A DNA stretch of 64,000 nucleotides. Origin: BOG-938 sp035524315 (GTDB taxonomy: Bacteria > Pseudomonadota > Alphaproteobacteria > Caulobacterales > Caulobacteraceae). The position numbers were made by a program, and so were the translations under genes. The notes under the pieces were generated by a model. It ran no database searches, had not been told where the DNA came from, and saw only the letters and a program-made list of their open reading frames with translations. Numbering within the stretch: the first letter of the stretch is position 1; each line of letters opens with the position of its first letter. The stretch covers positions 1 through 64,000 of the forward strand of contig DATKPD010000063.1 in the NCBI GenBank assembly GCA_035524315.1. The letters are read 5' to 3'. Positions 51,344 to 62,716 of this stretch are shown in pieces.

Positions 51344-52044
51344 CGGTCGAGCGCCGTCAGCAGGTCCGCCTCGGTCGGCGCCTCGGCGATGGCGCGGCGG
51401 GCGAAGGCGAACGCCGAAAGGGGCTGTGCGGCCGCCTCGGATATGGACACGAGCGCCAGTTGCGCCGCCAGACGAGGCCGGTCGGCGAAAATGTGCGCCA
51501 AGGCGGCGGCGGCCTTGCCCGAGTGGATCAGCACCGCGTGCGGGGGGGCTTGGTCGAGGCCCGCGAGGAAAGCGGCGGACGGCGATTGGGGGAGGGTCTG
51601 GTAGATCGCCAAGCTGATCGCCGGAACGCCTCGCGCCGCAAGATCGCCGATTAGATCTCCGGCGGGTTCGCGCGCGCGCGGATGCAGCACCGGCCCGTTC
51701 GGTGCATGGGCGGCGATGACAGCCGCGAGGGCCGCGACATCGCCGTCGGCCGAGATCACCTGCGGAAAGCCAGCATCGCGGGCCGCCTGGGCGGTGGCGG
51801 CCCCGACCGCGAACACCGGCAGGTCGCGGTCGCCGGGCCTCAGGGCGTCGAAGGCGCGCACCGCGGCCAGGCTGGTGAACGCCAGGGCGCCGGCGCCGGC
51901 CAGCGCTTGCGCCAGGCGCGCCCCGGCGTCCGGCAGGGCCTGGATGTGGACCAGGGGTTCGACCATGGGGGCATGGCCGGCGCGGACCAGGGCCTCGGCG
52001 GTGCGCCGGGCCTCGGGTTCGGCGCGGGTGACCCAGACCCTCAA
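51340..52044 (-). CDS. hemD: uroporphyrinogen-III synthase
   Basis: 234 residues. Closes and inverts ring D of hydroxymethylbilane. Weakly conserved family, but LRVWVTRAEPEARRTAEAL, GAGALAFTSLAAVRAFDAL, PVFAVGAATAQAARDAGF and the C-terminal LVSISEAAAQPLSAF fit HemD. Start is TTG at 52044, overlapping the hemC stop as TTGA; the upstream extension is a hemC shadow. Confidence 0.9.
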   Translation of the reverse strand: MRVWVTRAEPEARRTAEALVRAGHAPMVEPLVHIQALPDAGARLAQALAGAGALAFTSLAAVRAFDALRPGDRDLPVFAVGAATAQAARDAGFPQVISADGDVAALAAVIAAHAPNGPVLHPRAREPAGDLIGDLAARGVPAISLAIYQTLPQSPSAAFLAGLDQAPPHAVLIHSGKAAAALAHIFADRPRLAAQLALVSISEAAAQPLSAFAFARRAIAEAPTEADLLTALDR

Positions 52045-52991
52045 GCCGGCGTCCGCAGCAGCAGGCGGTCGCCCGCCTCGGCCTGGACAAAATGTCCGAG
52101 GGCGCGGCCGAGGGCGGCGGCGGCGGCCTTGTCGGCGTTCTCCAGTCGGTCGGCCGCGCGGAAGCGTTCGCGCCCATCGGGCGTCAAGGCCTCGACGATC
52201 AGGTGCAGGGTTCCCTCGCTCAAGGTGGCGTAGGCCCCGATGGCGGTGCGGCACGACCCTTCCAGCGCTTGCAGGGCGCCGCGCTCAGCGGCGATGCACA
52301 GGGCGGTCGGCGCATGATCGAGCGCGCGCGCCCACGGCGCCTCGGCGTCGTCCTGGCGCGTCTCGACCGCCAGGGCGCCCTGTCCGGGGGCGGTGGGCCG
52401 CTCGGCCGGATCGAACAGCTCGCGCACCCGTTCGCCGAGGCCCAGCCGCCGCAGGCCCGCGTGGGCCAGGACGATGGCGTCGGCCTCGCCGCCGTCGAGC
52501 TTGGCCAGCCGCGTGTCGAGGTTGCCGCGCAGGAGCACGATCTGCAGATCGGGCCGGCGGTGCAGGGCCTGGGTCTGGCGCCGCAGGCTGGCGGTGCCCA
52601 GGCGCGCGCCGTGCGGTAGGTCGTCGAAGCGGGCGTAGGTGTTGCTGACGAAGGCGTCGCGCACATCCTCGCGCTCGGGCGTGGCGGCGATGGCCAGGCC
52701 CTCCTTGGGCTCGGCCGGCATGTCCTTGAGCGAATGGACCGCGCAGTCGATGCGCCCTTCCTTGAGCGCCGCCTCGATCTCCTCGGTGAACAGGCCCTTG
52801 CCGCCGATCTCGAGCAGGCGTCGGTCAAGAATGCGGTCGCCGGCCGTGGAGAACAGGGTGATCGGCGCGATGCGCTCGGCCTCGTCCGGCGGCGCGCCCA
52901 GGGCGGCGAGGATGGCGGCCTGCATCTGGCGCGCCTGGGCCTGGGCCAGGCGCGAGGCGCGCGAACCGATGCGGACGAGTGGGTCGGACAT
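52041..52991 (-). CDS. hemC: hydroxymethylbilane synthase (porphobilinogen deaminase)
   Basis: 316 residues. Assembles four porphobilinogens. RIGSRASRLAQAQARQM at the start, DCAVHSLKDMPAEPKEGLAI, RLGTASLRRQTQALHRRPDL with cofactor-binding arginines, and the cofactor cysteine in LEGSCRTAIGAYA. Divergent from tsaD, a frequent alphaproteobacterial arrangement; coupled to hemD. Confidence 0.97.
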   Translation of the reverse strand: MSDPLVRIGSRASRLAQAQARQMQAAILAALGAPPDEAERIAPITLFSTAGDRILDRRLLEIGGKGLFTEEIEAALKEGRIDCAVHSLKDMPAEPKEGLAIAATPEREDVRDAFVSNTYARFDDLPHGARLGTASLRRQTQALHRRPDLQIVLLRGNLDTRLAKLDGGEADAIVLAHAGLRRLGLGERVRELFDPAERPTAPGQGALAVETRQDDAEAPWARALDHAPTALCIAAERGALQALEGSCRTAIGAYATLSEGTLHLIVEALTPDGRERFRAADRLENADKAAAAALGRALGHFVQAEAGDRLLLRTPA

Positions 52992-53102
52992 GCTGGCGTC
53001 CTTGGCGGGAGGGGCGCGGGGTTGCTAGCGCCCCAAGGCCGGGCTACCTCGAAGGCTGATCAAGCCGTTTGGCTACAGGACGCGGACGCAAGCGGCAATC
53101 CC

Positions 53103-54218
53103 ATGGCGGATCTCACACCTTCGAGCGCGACCGTCCCCGCCCTCACCGTTCTGGGCATCGAGACCAGTTGCGACGAGACGGCGGCGGCGGTGGTGCGGGT
53201 GACGGGCGGCCGGGCCGAGGTGCTGTCCTCGGTGGTGTCGAGCCAGATCGCCGAGCATGCGCCGTTCGGCGGGGTGGTGCCCGAGATCGCCGCCCGCTCG
53301 CACGTGGAGCAGATCGAGGGGGTGATCGGCCAGGCCATGGCCGAGGCCGGGCTGGATTTCGGCCGGATCGACGGGGTGGCCGCCACGGCGGGGCCGGGTC
53401 TGGTGGGCGGCGTGATGGTCGGGCTGTCGGCGGGCAAGGCCATCGCCCTGGCGCGCGGCCTGCCCCTGATGGCGATCAACCACCTGGAAGGCCACGCCGT
53501 GTCGGCGCGCCTGACCGAGGCGGTGGACTATCCGTTCCTGCTGCTGCTGGTCTCGGGCGGTCACTGCCAGCTGCTCGCCGTCGAGGGCGTGGGCGCCTGC
53601 CGCCGGTTAGGCTCGACCATCGACGACGCCGCCGGCGAGGCGTTCGACAAGATCGCCAAGACCCTGGGCCTGGGCTATCCCGGCGGCCCTGCGCTGGAGC
53701 GCCTGGCCGAGGGCGGCGACGGGTCGCGATTCCTCCTGCCGCGCGCCCTGCTCGGGCGCAAGGACTGCGACTTCTCGTTTTCGGGCCTGAAGACCGCCGC
53801 CGCGCGCCTGGCCGAACGGATCGACACAGACGACCAGCGCCGCGACCTGGCCGCCGCAGTTCAGGACGCCATCGCCCGCCAGCTGGCGGAACGGACCGAC
53901 CGGGCCATGGCGCTCTACGCCCAGGCGCAGGGCGGCGCAGGCCTGCGCTTCGTGGTCGCCGGCGGAGTGGCGGCCAACAGGGCGGTGCGCGCGGCGCTGG
54001 AAGCCACGGCGCGGGCGCGGGGGTTCTCCTTCGCCGCGCCGGCCCTGCACTACTGCACCGACAACGCCGCGATGATCGCCCTGGCCGGCGCCGAGCGGCT
54101 GGCCCTGGGCCTGACCGACAGCCTGGACGCCGTGGCCCGGCCGCGCTGGCCGCTCGACGAGGCGGCGGCGCGCGACAATCCCACCCATCTGCCCGGCCGC
54201 AAGGGAGCCAAGGCATGA
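53103..54218 (+). CDS. tsaD: tRNA t6A modification protein TsaD
   Basis: 371 residues, ASKHA fold. Transfers threonylcarbamoyl to tRNA A37. GIETSCDETAAAVV at the N-terminus, metal-binding HxxxH in AINHLEGHAVSARL, LLVSGGHCQLLAVEG, and VVAGGVAANRAVRAAL. ATG 53103 chosen; the long upstream frame is a hemC shadow. ATGA overlap with gpsA shows an operon. Confidence 0.97.
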   Translation: MADLTPSSATVPALTVLGIETSCDETAAAVVRVTGGRAEVLSSVVSSQIAEHAPFGGVVPEIAARSHVEQIEGVIGQAMAEAGLDFGRIDGVAATAGPGLVGGVMVGLSAGKAIALARGLPLMAINHLEGHAVSARLTEAVDYPFLLLLVSGGHCQLLAVEGVGACRRLGSTIDDAAGEAFDKIAKTLGLGYPGGPALERLAEGGDGSRFLLPRALLGRKDCDFSFSGLKTAAARLAERIDTDDQRRDLAAAVQDAIARQLAERTDRAMALYAQAQGGAGLRFVVAGGVAANRAVRAALEATARARGFSFAAPALHYCTDNAAMIALAGAERLALGLTDSLDAVARPRWPLDEAAARDNPTHLPGRKGAKA

Positions 54219-55213
54219 GCGCGTTTCAAACCGTGGGCGTGATCGGCGCCGGGGCCTGGGGCACGGCCCTGGCCGAGGTGTGCGCCCGCGCCGGCCGCGC
54301 GGTGACCCTGTGGGCGCGTGAGCCGGAGGTGCGCGAGAGCGTCAACGCCGAGCATCAGAACACCCTGTTCCTGCCCGGCGTGGCCTTGTCCGACAGCATC
54401 CGTGCGGTGGGCGACCTGGCGGCTCTGGCCGAGTGCGACCTGGTGCTGGCCGTGCCGCCTGCCCAGCATGTGCGCGCCACGCTGCAGACCTTCGCCTGGT
54501 TCGCCCGGCCCGGCCTGCCGGTGATCCTGTGCGCCAAGGGCGTGGAGCAGGGCTCGCTCAAGCTGATGACCGAGGTGCTGGCCGAGGTGTTGCCTAACGC
54601 GGTCCCGGCGGTGCTTTCGGGGCCGAGCTTCGCCGGAGAGGTGGCGCGAGGCCTGCCCACCGCCATCACCTTGGCCTGCGCCGACGCAGCCCTGGGCAAG
54701 GCCCTGGCCGAGGCGATCGCCCTGCCGACCTTCCGGCCCTACTGGTCGGACGACCTGATCGGGGCCGAGATCGGCGGGGCGGTCAAGAACGTGCTGGCGA
54801 TCGCCTGCGGCGTCAGCGAGGGCAAGGGGCTCGGCCGCAGCGCCCACGCCGCCCTGATCACGCGCGGCTTCGCCGAATTGACCCGCCTGGCCGTGGCCAA
54901 GGGCGCACGGGCAGAGACTTTGGCGGGGCTGTGCGGCCTGGGCGACCTGGTCCTGACCTGCTCCAGCCCCCAATCGCGCAACATGAGCGTGGGCCTTGCG
55001 TTGGGGCGCGGAGAGACCCTGGCCCAGGCGCTCGAAGGTAAGCGTTCGGTGGCCGAGGGCGTCGCCAGCGCGCCGGCGGTCCTGGCCCTGGCCCGCGCCT
55101 TGGGGGTTGAGACGCCGATCTGCGCCGCCATGGCCGCCGTGCTCGGCGGTCAGATCAGCGTCGATCAGGCGATCGAAGGTCTGCTGGCGCGCCCGCTCAA
55201 ATCCGAAAGCTGA
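54215..55213 (+). CDS. gpsA: glycerol-3-phosphate dehydrogenase [NAD(P)+]
   Basis: 332 residues. Makes sn-glycerol-3-phosphate for phospholipids. Rossmann loop GVIGAGAWGTALAEV, AVLSGPSFAGEVARGLPTA, catalytic Lys in IGGAVKNVLAIACGVSEG, and LTCSSPQSRNMSVGLALGRG. Start overlaps the tsaD stop; the pair tsaD-gpsA is widely conserved. Confidence 0.97.
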   Translation: MSAFQTVGVIGAGAWGTALAEVCARAGRAVTLWAREPEVRESVNAEHQNTLFLPGVALSDSIRAVGDLAALAECDLVLAVPPAQHVRATLQTFAWFARPGLPVILCAKGVEQGSLKLMTEVLAEVLPNAVPAVLSGPSFAGEVARGLPTAITLACADAALGKALAEAIALPTFRPYWSDDLIGAEIGGAVKNVLAIACGVSEGKGLGRSAHAALITRGFAELTRLAVAKGARAETLAGLCGLGDLVLTCSSPQSRNMSVGLALGRGETLAQALEGKRSVAEGVASAPAVLALARALGVETPICAAMAAVLGGQISVDQAIEGLLARPLKSES

Positions 55214-55222
55214 GGAAAGCCC

Positions 55223-55513
55223 ATGGCCCATTACGCCGTCGTCTGCCACGACAAGCCGGGCGCCTTGCCCCTGCGCACCGAACTGCGCCCCAAGCACCGC
55301 GAATATCTCGCCTCGCTGGGAGAGCAGGTGCTGCTGGCCGGGCCGCTGCTCGACGACCAGGGCCTGATGTGCGGCTCGCTGTTCGTGATCGAGGCCGCCG
55401 ACGAGGCGGGCGCCGAGGCCTTCTCGCAAGGCGACCCGTTCCGCCAACAGGGGGTGTTCGGCCAGATCGAGATCAAGGGCTTTTCCCGCACCATGGGAAC
55501 CTGGGGCGGATGA
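55223..55513 (+). CDS. YciI-family protein
   Basis: 96 residues with the YciI ferredoxin-like fold: YAVVCHDKPGALPLRTEL, RPKHREYLASLGEQVLLAGP, VIEAADEAGAEAFSQGDPF. The conserved His (KHREYL) and Asp (GDPF) are present. Nine bases after gpsA and coupled to the Rieske gene; tsaD-gpsA-yciI is a recurring order. Activity unknown. Confidence 0.9.
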   Translation: MAHYAVVCHDKPGALPLRTELRPKHREYLASLGEQVLLAGPLLDDQGLMCGSLFVIEAADEAGAEAFSQGDPFRQQGVFGQIEIKGFSRTMGTWGG

Positions 55514-55890
55514 GCTTCGATCGGGCCCAGAATCCGGGCCAGAATCCGGCCCAGCCGGGCGCGGGCGAGACGCTGTGCCCGTTGGCCGAACTGGCCGATC
55601 CGGGGGCCAAGGGCTTTCACTACCGCGTGGGCGACGCGATCTTCGCCGGCTTCATTGTGCGCCAGGGCGAGCGGGTCCACGGCTATGTCGACAGCTGCCC
55701 CCATGCCGGCTGGCCCCTGTCCAGCGGCGGCGACCGCTTCCTGACGCGCGAGGGCGACCGCATCCTGTGCGCGGGCCATGGCGCAGTGTTCCGCATCGAC
55801 GACGGCGCGGTGCTGTTCGGCCCGTGCGACCGGGGACTGACGCCCTGGCCGGTCGAGGTCGGCTCCGATGGAATGGTCAGGACGTCCTGA
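55510..55890 (+). CDS. Rieske [2Fe-2S] domain protein
   Basis: 126 residues. A single Rieske domain with the second cluster pair CAGHGAVF and the first pair SCPHAGWPL: order CPH then CxGH, with Cys and His from each as cluster ligands. N-terminal 25 residues are Asn/Pro/Gln-rich. ATG overlaps the yciI stop as ATGA. Could be a ferredoxin-like electron carrier for an unknown oxygenase. Confidence 0.88.
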   Translation: MSFDRAQNPGQNPAQPGAGETLCPLAELADPGAKGFHYRVGDAIFAGFIVRQGERVHGYVDSCPHAGWPLSSGGDRFLTREGDRILCAGHGAVFRIDDGAVLFGPCDRGLTPWPVEVGSDGMVRTS

Positions 55891-55896
55891 GGCGTT

Positions 55897-56652
55897 CTAC
55901 TCCCGCCCCGGCCAGTCCTCGCGCCCGAAGGCCTCCACCTCGCGGATCAGCTCGCGGGCGGCCAGATCGACCAGCTGGAAGCCCTTGTCCGGGCTGGCCT
56001 GGCCCGGGTCCGACCCCATGCGGCCGTCCGGATAGCGGGCGCGGAAGTCGGCGGCTTCGCGGATCGGCCCGGTGGGGGCGATCTGGGGCGCGTAATTGGC
56101 GCTCTTGATGCAGTCCGGATAGGCCCACTGGGTCACGGCGATTTCCGACGGCGTGGCGTGGCTGCCGTGGCCCGAGGGAAACAGGCGGTTGGCCAAGGGC
56201 ATGACGCCCGGCAGGTCCCACCAATTCTTCAGCTTCAGGGCGAAGCCGGCGAAGCGCCGGTCGAAAGAGGCCGCGGCGTAGATCTCGGCGAAGGCCGCCT
56301 CGATGGTCGAGACGTTGCCGCCATGACCGTTGAGGAAATACAGCCGCTCGAACCCGTGCCCGACCAGCGAGCGCGTCCAGTCGGTCAGGGCGGCGATGAA
56401 GGTGGTGGGGCGCAGCGAGATCGAGCCGGGAAAGCCCAGGTGGTGCTGGGCCATACCGATGTTGAAGGTCGGCGCGACCAGGATATCGGCCCGCGTTTGG
56501 GCCTCGTGGGCGATGATCTCGGGGCACAGGAAATCGGTGCCGAGCAGGCCGGTCGGCCCATGCTGCTCGTTGGAGCCGATCGGAATGACGATGGCGCGGG
56601 AAACCTTCAGCTGGGCCTCGATCTCCTGCCAGGTGGATAGGTGAAGCAACAT
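55897..56652 (-). CDS. creatininase-family amidohydrolase
   Basis: 251 residues from ATG 56652 (MLLHLSTWQEIEAQL), with GGAG nine bases upstream. Family metal-site motifs: IPIGSNEQHGPTGLLGTDF, LYFLNGHGGNVSTIEAAF, and a distal FPSGHGSHATPSE with His and Glu. Metal-dependent hydrolase acting on cyclic amides or formamides in related pathways; substrate unknown. Downstream of the MTA phosphorylase gene on the same strand. Confidence 0.88.
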   Translation of the reverse strand: MLLHLSTWQEIEAQLKVSRAIVIPIGSNEQHGPTGLLGTDFLCPEIIAHEAQTRADILVAPTFNIGMAQHHLGFPGSISLRPTTFIAALTDWTRSLVGHGFERLYFLNGHGGNVSTIEAAFAEIYAAASFDRRFAGFALKLKNWWDLPGVMPLANRLFPSGHGSHATPSEIAVTQWAYPDCIKSANYAPQIAPTGPIREAADFRARYPDGRMGSDPGQASPDKGFQLVDLAARELIREVEAFGREDWPGRE

Positions 56653-56729
56653 CGGTATCGTCTCCGCGCCCGCCGGACCGCGGAAACCTAAGGCCAATAG
56701 CCGCCCAGCACGAGGGGAGTCTTAGGTGG

Positions 56730-57599
<870 letters not shown>

Positions 57600-57730
57600 G
57601 ATGGCCTTCCGCTGCAATTGACGGCGTCAATGGCGCGGGGCGGAGGCGGCCTGTCAAGTCGGGCGCCGTGGTCGCCGCGGTCCTGCTGTCTATGGCCCTG
57701 CGCGCGGGGCGGCGCGTCTAGCGCCGCGGC

Positions 57731-58195
57731 TTAGCGGAAATTCGAGGCCTCGACGCAGCTCGCCACGCCGCGCTTCACCGCGACCGTGGCGGGCTGGCCA
57801 GGCCCGGGGCGGAAATAGACGGCCCTGCCGGCGACGGTGATCTTGAGCACGTCGGGGCTGGTGAACTCGCACACCGGATAGGTGGCAAGGCCGAGCGTGC
57901 CCGCATAGGGACGCTGGGTGCAGCTGACGTCGCCATAGGCGCGGGCGAAGTCCACGTCGCCGTAGTCGAACGACGGTCCCACCGGCGTGGCGCGGGCGGC
58001 GGCGGCAGTCAGGGTCGGGCAGGCCGGGCCGGCCAGGGTCCAGTACGGCGCTTCGGCCGCTTGGCGCGCCATCCGCTGAGCCAATATGCCGGCGAGCGTA
58101 CCCGCGGCGATCAGCGCCATCGCCGTCAGGCTCGCCCAGCGGATCGCGATCTCCCCGCGGGTGAGTCTCCTTGCCTTGCGCTCGCCGTAATCCAT
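57731..58195 (-). CDS. membrane-anchored hypothetical protein with three conserved-looking cysteines
   Basis: 154 residues: basic N-terminus, one membrane helix (WASLTAMALIAAGTLAGILA, about 20-39), and a soluble, presumably periplasmic domain with cysteines in GPACPTLTAA, VSCTQRPYAG, YPVCEFTSPDVL and VASCVEASN. The four cysteines suggest two disulfides. No family recognised. Divergent from a 31-residue ORF with a CtrA-like box between them. Confidence 0.6.
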   Translation of the reverse strand: MDYGERKARRLTRGEIAIRWASLTAMALIAAGTLAGILAQRMARQAAEAPYWTLAGPACPTLTAAAARATPVGPSFDYGDVDFARAYGDVSCTQRPYAGTLGLATYPVCEFTSPDVLKITVAGRAVYFRPGPGQPATVAVKRGVASCVEASNFR

Positions 58196-58244
58196 GCTCG
58201 CCGAAAAATTTGTGGACGGCGCCTATAGGGAGCCGACAGCCTCG

Positions 58245-58259
58245 TTAACGTCTTGTTAG
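58245..58259. promoter_or_regulatory. CtrA-like box
   Basis: TTAACGTCTTGTTAG matches TTAA-N7-TTAA at 7 of 8 fixed positions. It lies between the divergent hypothetical gene and a 31-residue ORF, 18 bases before the latter's start. Confidence 0.4.
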
Positions 58260-58277
58260 AAAAGGGAGGGCCGCGCG

Positions 58278-58373
58278 ATGATGACGGACGCCGGGATTGC
58301 TTTCACGACGATGGCCTCGTGCTTCGTCGTCTTTCTAATTGTCGCGCCGCTGTTCGTCGATCGAACGCACTAA
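58278..58373 (+). CDS. 31-residue membrane peptide
   Basis: Sequence begins MMTDAGIAFTTMASC and continues as FVVFLIVAPLFVDRTH: a single hydrophobic helix. GGGAGG lies eight bases before the first ATG, and a CtrA-like box lies upstream. The stop overlaps the convergent aminotransferase end. Short length keeps confidence moderate. Confidence 0.5.
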   Translation: MMTDAGIAFTTMASCFVVFLIVAPLFVDRTH

Positions 58374-59629
58374 CGCTCCGATTTCAGCAGTTCAGCCGCC
58401 AGGGCCGCGCACACGCGCCGGACGTCGTCGTCCGTCATGGCCGGGAATAAGGGCAGGCTGAGGGCGCGGGCGTAGTAGGCTTCGGCGCCGGCCAGGCGCT
58501 GGCGGCCGTAAAGCGCCGTGAAGTAGGGCTGGCGATAGACGGGGATGTAGTGCACCTGCGTGCCGATTCCGCGCGCGGCAAGCCCGCGCATCAGGGCGCC
58601 GCGGTCCAGGCCCAGGGCGGCGAAGTCGATCAGGACCCCGTACAGGTGCAGCGACTCGCCGCCGCCGCGCGCCACCGGTCGCACATTCGGCGCCAGGGGC
58701 GCCAGAAGCCGGTCATAGAGATCGCTAAGGACGCGGCGACGCTCGACAAACCGCGCCAGTTTGCCGATCTGGCTGAGGCCGAGCGCGGCTTCCAGCTCGC
58801 TCATGCGGTAGTTGAAGCCAAGCTCGAGCTGCTCGTAGCTCCACGGGTTCGGCGCGCCGTCGGCCCCGATCGATAGCTCGGGATCGGTCAGCAGCGCGGC
58901 CTCGCGCGTCACGCCGTGATTGCGGAGGCGCTGGATGCGCGCCGCCAGGGCCGGATCGCGCGTGGTGACGCCGCCGGCTTCGCCGCAGGCGATGGTCTTG
59001 ACCGGATGAAAGGAAAAGGCGGTCGCGGCGCTGAAGCGCCCGTCGCCCACTCGGCCGCCCGCAGCGCGCGTGCCGAGCGCATGGCAGCCATCCTCGACCA
59101 GGGCCACGCCGTGCGCGGCGGCGACCTCGGCCATACCGGCCATATCGCAGGCGCGGCCGCCCAGATGCACAGGCAGGGCGGCCTTCACCGGCCTGGCCGC
59201 GCGGCCGAGTGCTTCGGCGAGGTCCTGTGGGCGCATCAGGCCGGTCTCGGGGTCGACATCGGCGAACACTACTTCGGCCCCGCACAGCCGCGCGGCGGTG
59301 GCGGTGGAGAGGAAGGTGATCGCAGGGACGACGCAGGCGCTGTCGCCGTCGACGTCGAGGGCGGACAGGATCAGGTGCAGGGCCGAGGTTCCGCTGGCGC
59401 AGGCCACGGCGAAAGGCGCATCGACCGCTTCGGCTAGGGCGGCCTCGAACTGACTCACGCGCGGGCCGCCGGTGAGAGGCAGGGCGGCCATGTCGGCCAG
59501 CAGGGATCGCGCGTCTTCGCCGCTCAGATGTCCGGGCCCGACCAGGTCGGCGTGCAGAGCCTCGCCGACGGCGGCCAAGTCGTCGGCCTCGATCAGGTGC
59601 TGGCCGTAGGGCAGGGCTTTCGCCGACAT
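58370..59629 (-). CDS. DegT/DnrJ/EryC1 aminotransferase, PseC/FlmB-like
   Basis: 419 residues from ATG 59629. PLP-dependent sugar aminotransferase of the type that makes UDP-4-amino-4,6-dideoxy sugars for pseudaminic-acid-like flagellin glycans (PseC; FlmB in Caulobacter). Motifs: FAVACASGTSALHLIL, PAITFLSTATAARLCGAEV, VEDGCHALGTR, Schiff-base lysine in FSFHPVKTIACGEAG, and FNYRMSELEAALGL. Near residues 30-55 there is extra sequence (GPGHLSGEDARSLLADMAA) compared with usual family members. A perfect CtrA box lies 52 bases upstream. Confidence 0.82.
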   Translation of the reverse strand: MSAKALPYGQHLIEADDLAAVGEALHADLVGPGHLSGEDARSLLADMAALPLTGGPRVSQFEAALAEAVDAPFAVACASGTSALHLILSALDVDGDSACVVPAITFLSTATAARLCGAEVVFADVDPETGLMRPQDLAEALGRAARPVKAALPVHLGGRACDMAGMAEVAAAHGVALVEDGCHALGTRAAGGRVGDGRFSAATAFSFHPVKTIACGEAGGVTTRDPALAARIQRLRNHGVTREAALLTDPELSIGADGAPNPWSYEQLELGFNYRMSELEAALGLSQIGKLARFVERRRVLSDLYDRLLAPLAPNVRPVARGGGESLHLYGVLIDFAALGLDRGALMRGLAARGIGTQVHYIPVYRQPYFTALYGRQRLAGAEAYYARALSLPLFPAMTDDDVRRVCAALAAELLKSER

Positions 59630-59680
59630 GAAGGGCCTGGAAGCGGGCAAGGGCGGTGGCGCCAGCGTGGAAGCGGCCGC

Positions 59681-59695
59681 TTAAGGTTCGATTAA
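59681..59695. promoter_or_regulatory. CtrA box upstream of the PseC/FlmB-like gene
   Basis: TTAAGGTTCGATTAA is a perfect TTAA-N7-TTAA match in the gap between the aminotransferase gene (52 bases away) and acs (107 bases away). CtrA activates many flagellar-assembly genes in Caulobacterales. Confidence 0.65.
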
Positions 59696-59801
59696 CCGCC
59701 CGAGAGGCGGGTCTGAATCAAAGTCTTGCGAGAGCGCCAGTGTAGGCTTGCGGCGGAGTTTACGGTCCGCATATTCACAAGACCATCATAGGGAGCGCGC
59801 G

Positions 59802-61742
<1,941 letters not shown>

Positions 61743-61807
61743 AGGTGACGACGGCGGCCTTCGCCGTCAAAGTCCCGCGCCATTCGCCGTAGCCGGTTCG
61801 CGTTTCC

Positions 61808-62716
61808 ATGCCCACGCCTGTCCTTCCCTCGTTGTTGGCCGCCGCCGCGCCGCCCGCCTCCGGCGCGCCCGCAGACGGCGCGGCGCACGGCCTGAAGGCC
61901 CTGCCGCCCGATCTGCGCGCGCTCGATGTGGGCGCGCCCCTGAGCGACAAGGTCAGCTGGACCACCTACAGCCACGAGCTCGGCGCCCTGGCGGTCAATC
62001 TGGCCGTGGCCATCGTGGTTCTGATCGCCACCACCTGGATGGCGCGCACCCTGTCGGGCGTGGTGCGCCGGCTGCTGACCCGCGCCAACCACGGCGAGGT
62101 CGACGGCACCCTGCCGGCGTTCGGCGCCTCGGTGACGCGCTATCTGGTGACGATCATCGGCGTGGTCGCGGCCCTGCAGCAGCTGGGCGTGCGCACCACC
62201 TCGGTGCTCGCGGTGCTGGGCGCGGCATCCCTGGCCGTGGGCCTGGCCTTGCAGGGCGCGCTGAGCAATGTGGCGGCCGGAGTGATGATCATGCTGTTCC
62301 GGCCCTACCGCATCGGTCACTATGTCGAGATCGGCGGCAAGCAGGGCGTGGTCAAGAACCTGGATCTGTTCGCCACCGAAATGGCCACGCCGGACAACCT
62401 GCGTGTGATCGTGCCCAACAGCAAGGTGTTCGGCGACGTGATCACCAACTGGAGCGCCCACGACCGGCGACGGGTGGACGTGGTGTTCCACGTGCCGATC
62501 CAGCGCGATCTGCACGCGGTGCTGGAGGGCTTGAAGACCTATCTCGCCGGCCACCCCCTGGCGATCGACACGCCCGAGCCGATCCTGGAGGCCATGACCT
62601 TGAACGAACTCTACGCCGAGGGCGCGGTGCGCGTGTGGGTCAAGCCGGCCGACTATACCGCCCTGCGCACGGCGTTGGTGCTCGAGGCCCAGCGCCTGGC
62701 GGGAGGGCAGAGCTGA
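61808..62716 (+). CDS. small-conductance mechanosensitive channel MscS-type
   Basis: 302 residues. Hydrophobic helices (LAVNLAVAIVVLIATTWMAR; YLVTIIGVVAALQQLGV) lead to the pore-lining helix LGAASLAVGLALQGALSNVA with its Gly/Ala pattern, then the beta domain YVEIGGKQGVVKNLDLFATE and VIVPNSKVFGDVITNWS. A Pro/Ala-rich, probably signal-like leader of about 40 residues precedes. Releases solutes on osmotic downshock. The next gene starts inside its stop codon. Confidence 0.93.
   Translation: MPTPVLPSLLAAAAPPASGAPADGAAHGLKALPPDLRALDVGAPLSDKVSWTTYSHELGALAVNLAVAIVVLIATTWMARTLSGVVRRLLTRANHGEVDGTLPAFGASVTRYLVTIIGVVAALQQLGVRTTSVLAVLGAASLAVGLALQGALSNVAAGVMIMLFRPYRIGHYVEIGGKQGVVKNLDLFATEMATPDNLRVIVPNSKVFGDVITNWSAHDRRRVDVVFHVPIQRDLHAVLEGLKTYLAGHPLAIDTPEPILEAMTLNELYAEGAVRVWVKPADYTALRTALVLEAQRLAGGQS

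Noticed and set aside
61750..61768. GACGGCG-N5-CGCCGTC stem after acs as an intrinsic terminator
   Set aside because: No U-tract follows and such stems are frequent in this GC-rich DNA.
62480..62500. TTCCACGTG within the mscS gene as a parS half-site
   Set aside because: Only one half matches; similar CACGTG cores at 3139, 34197 and 57219 also lack the flanking bases.
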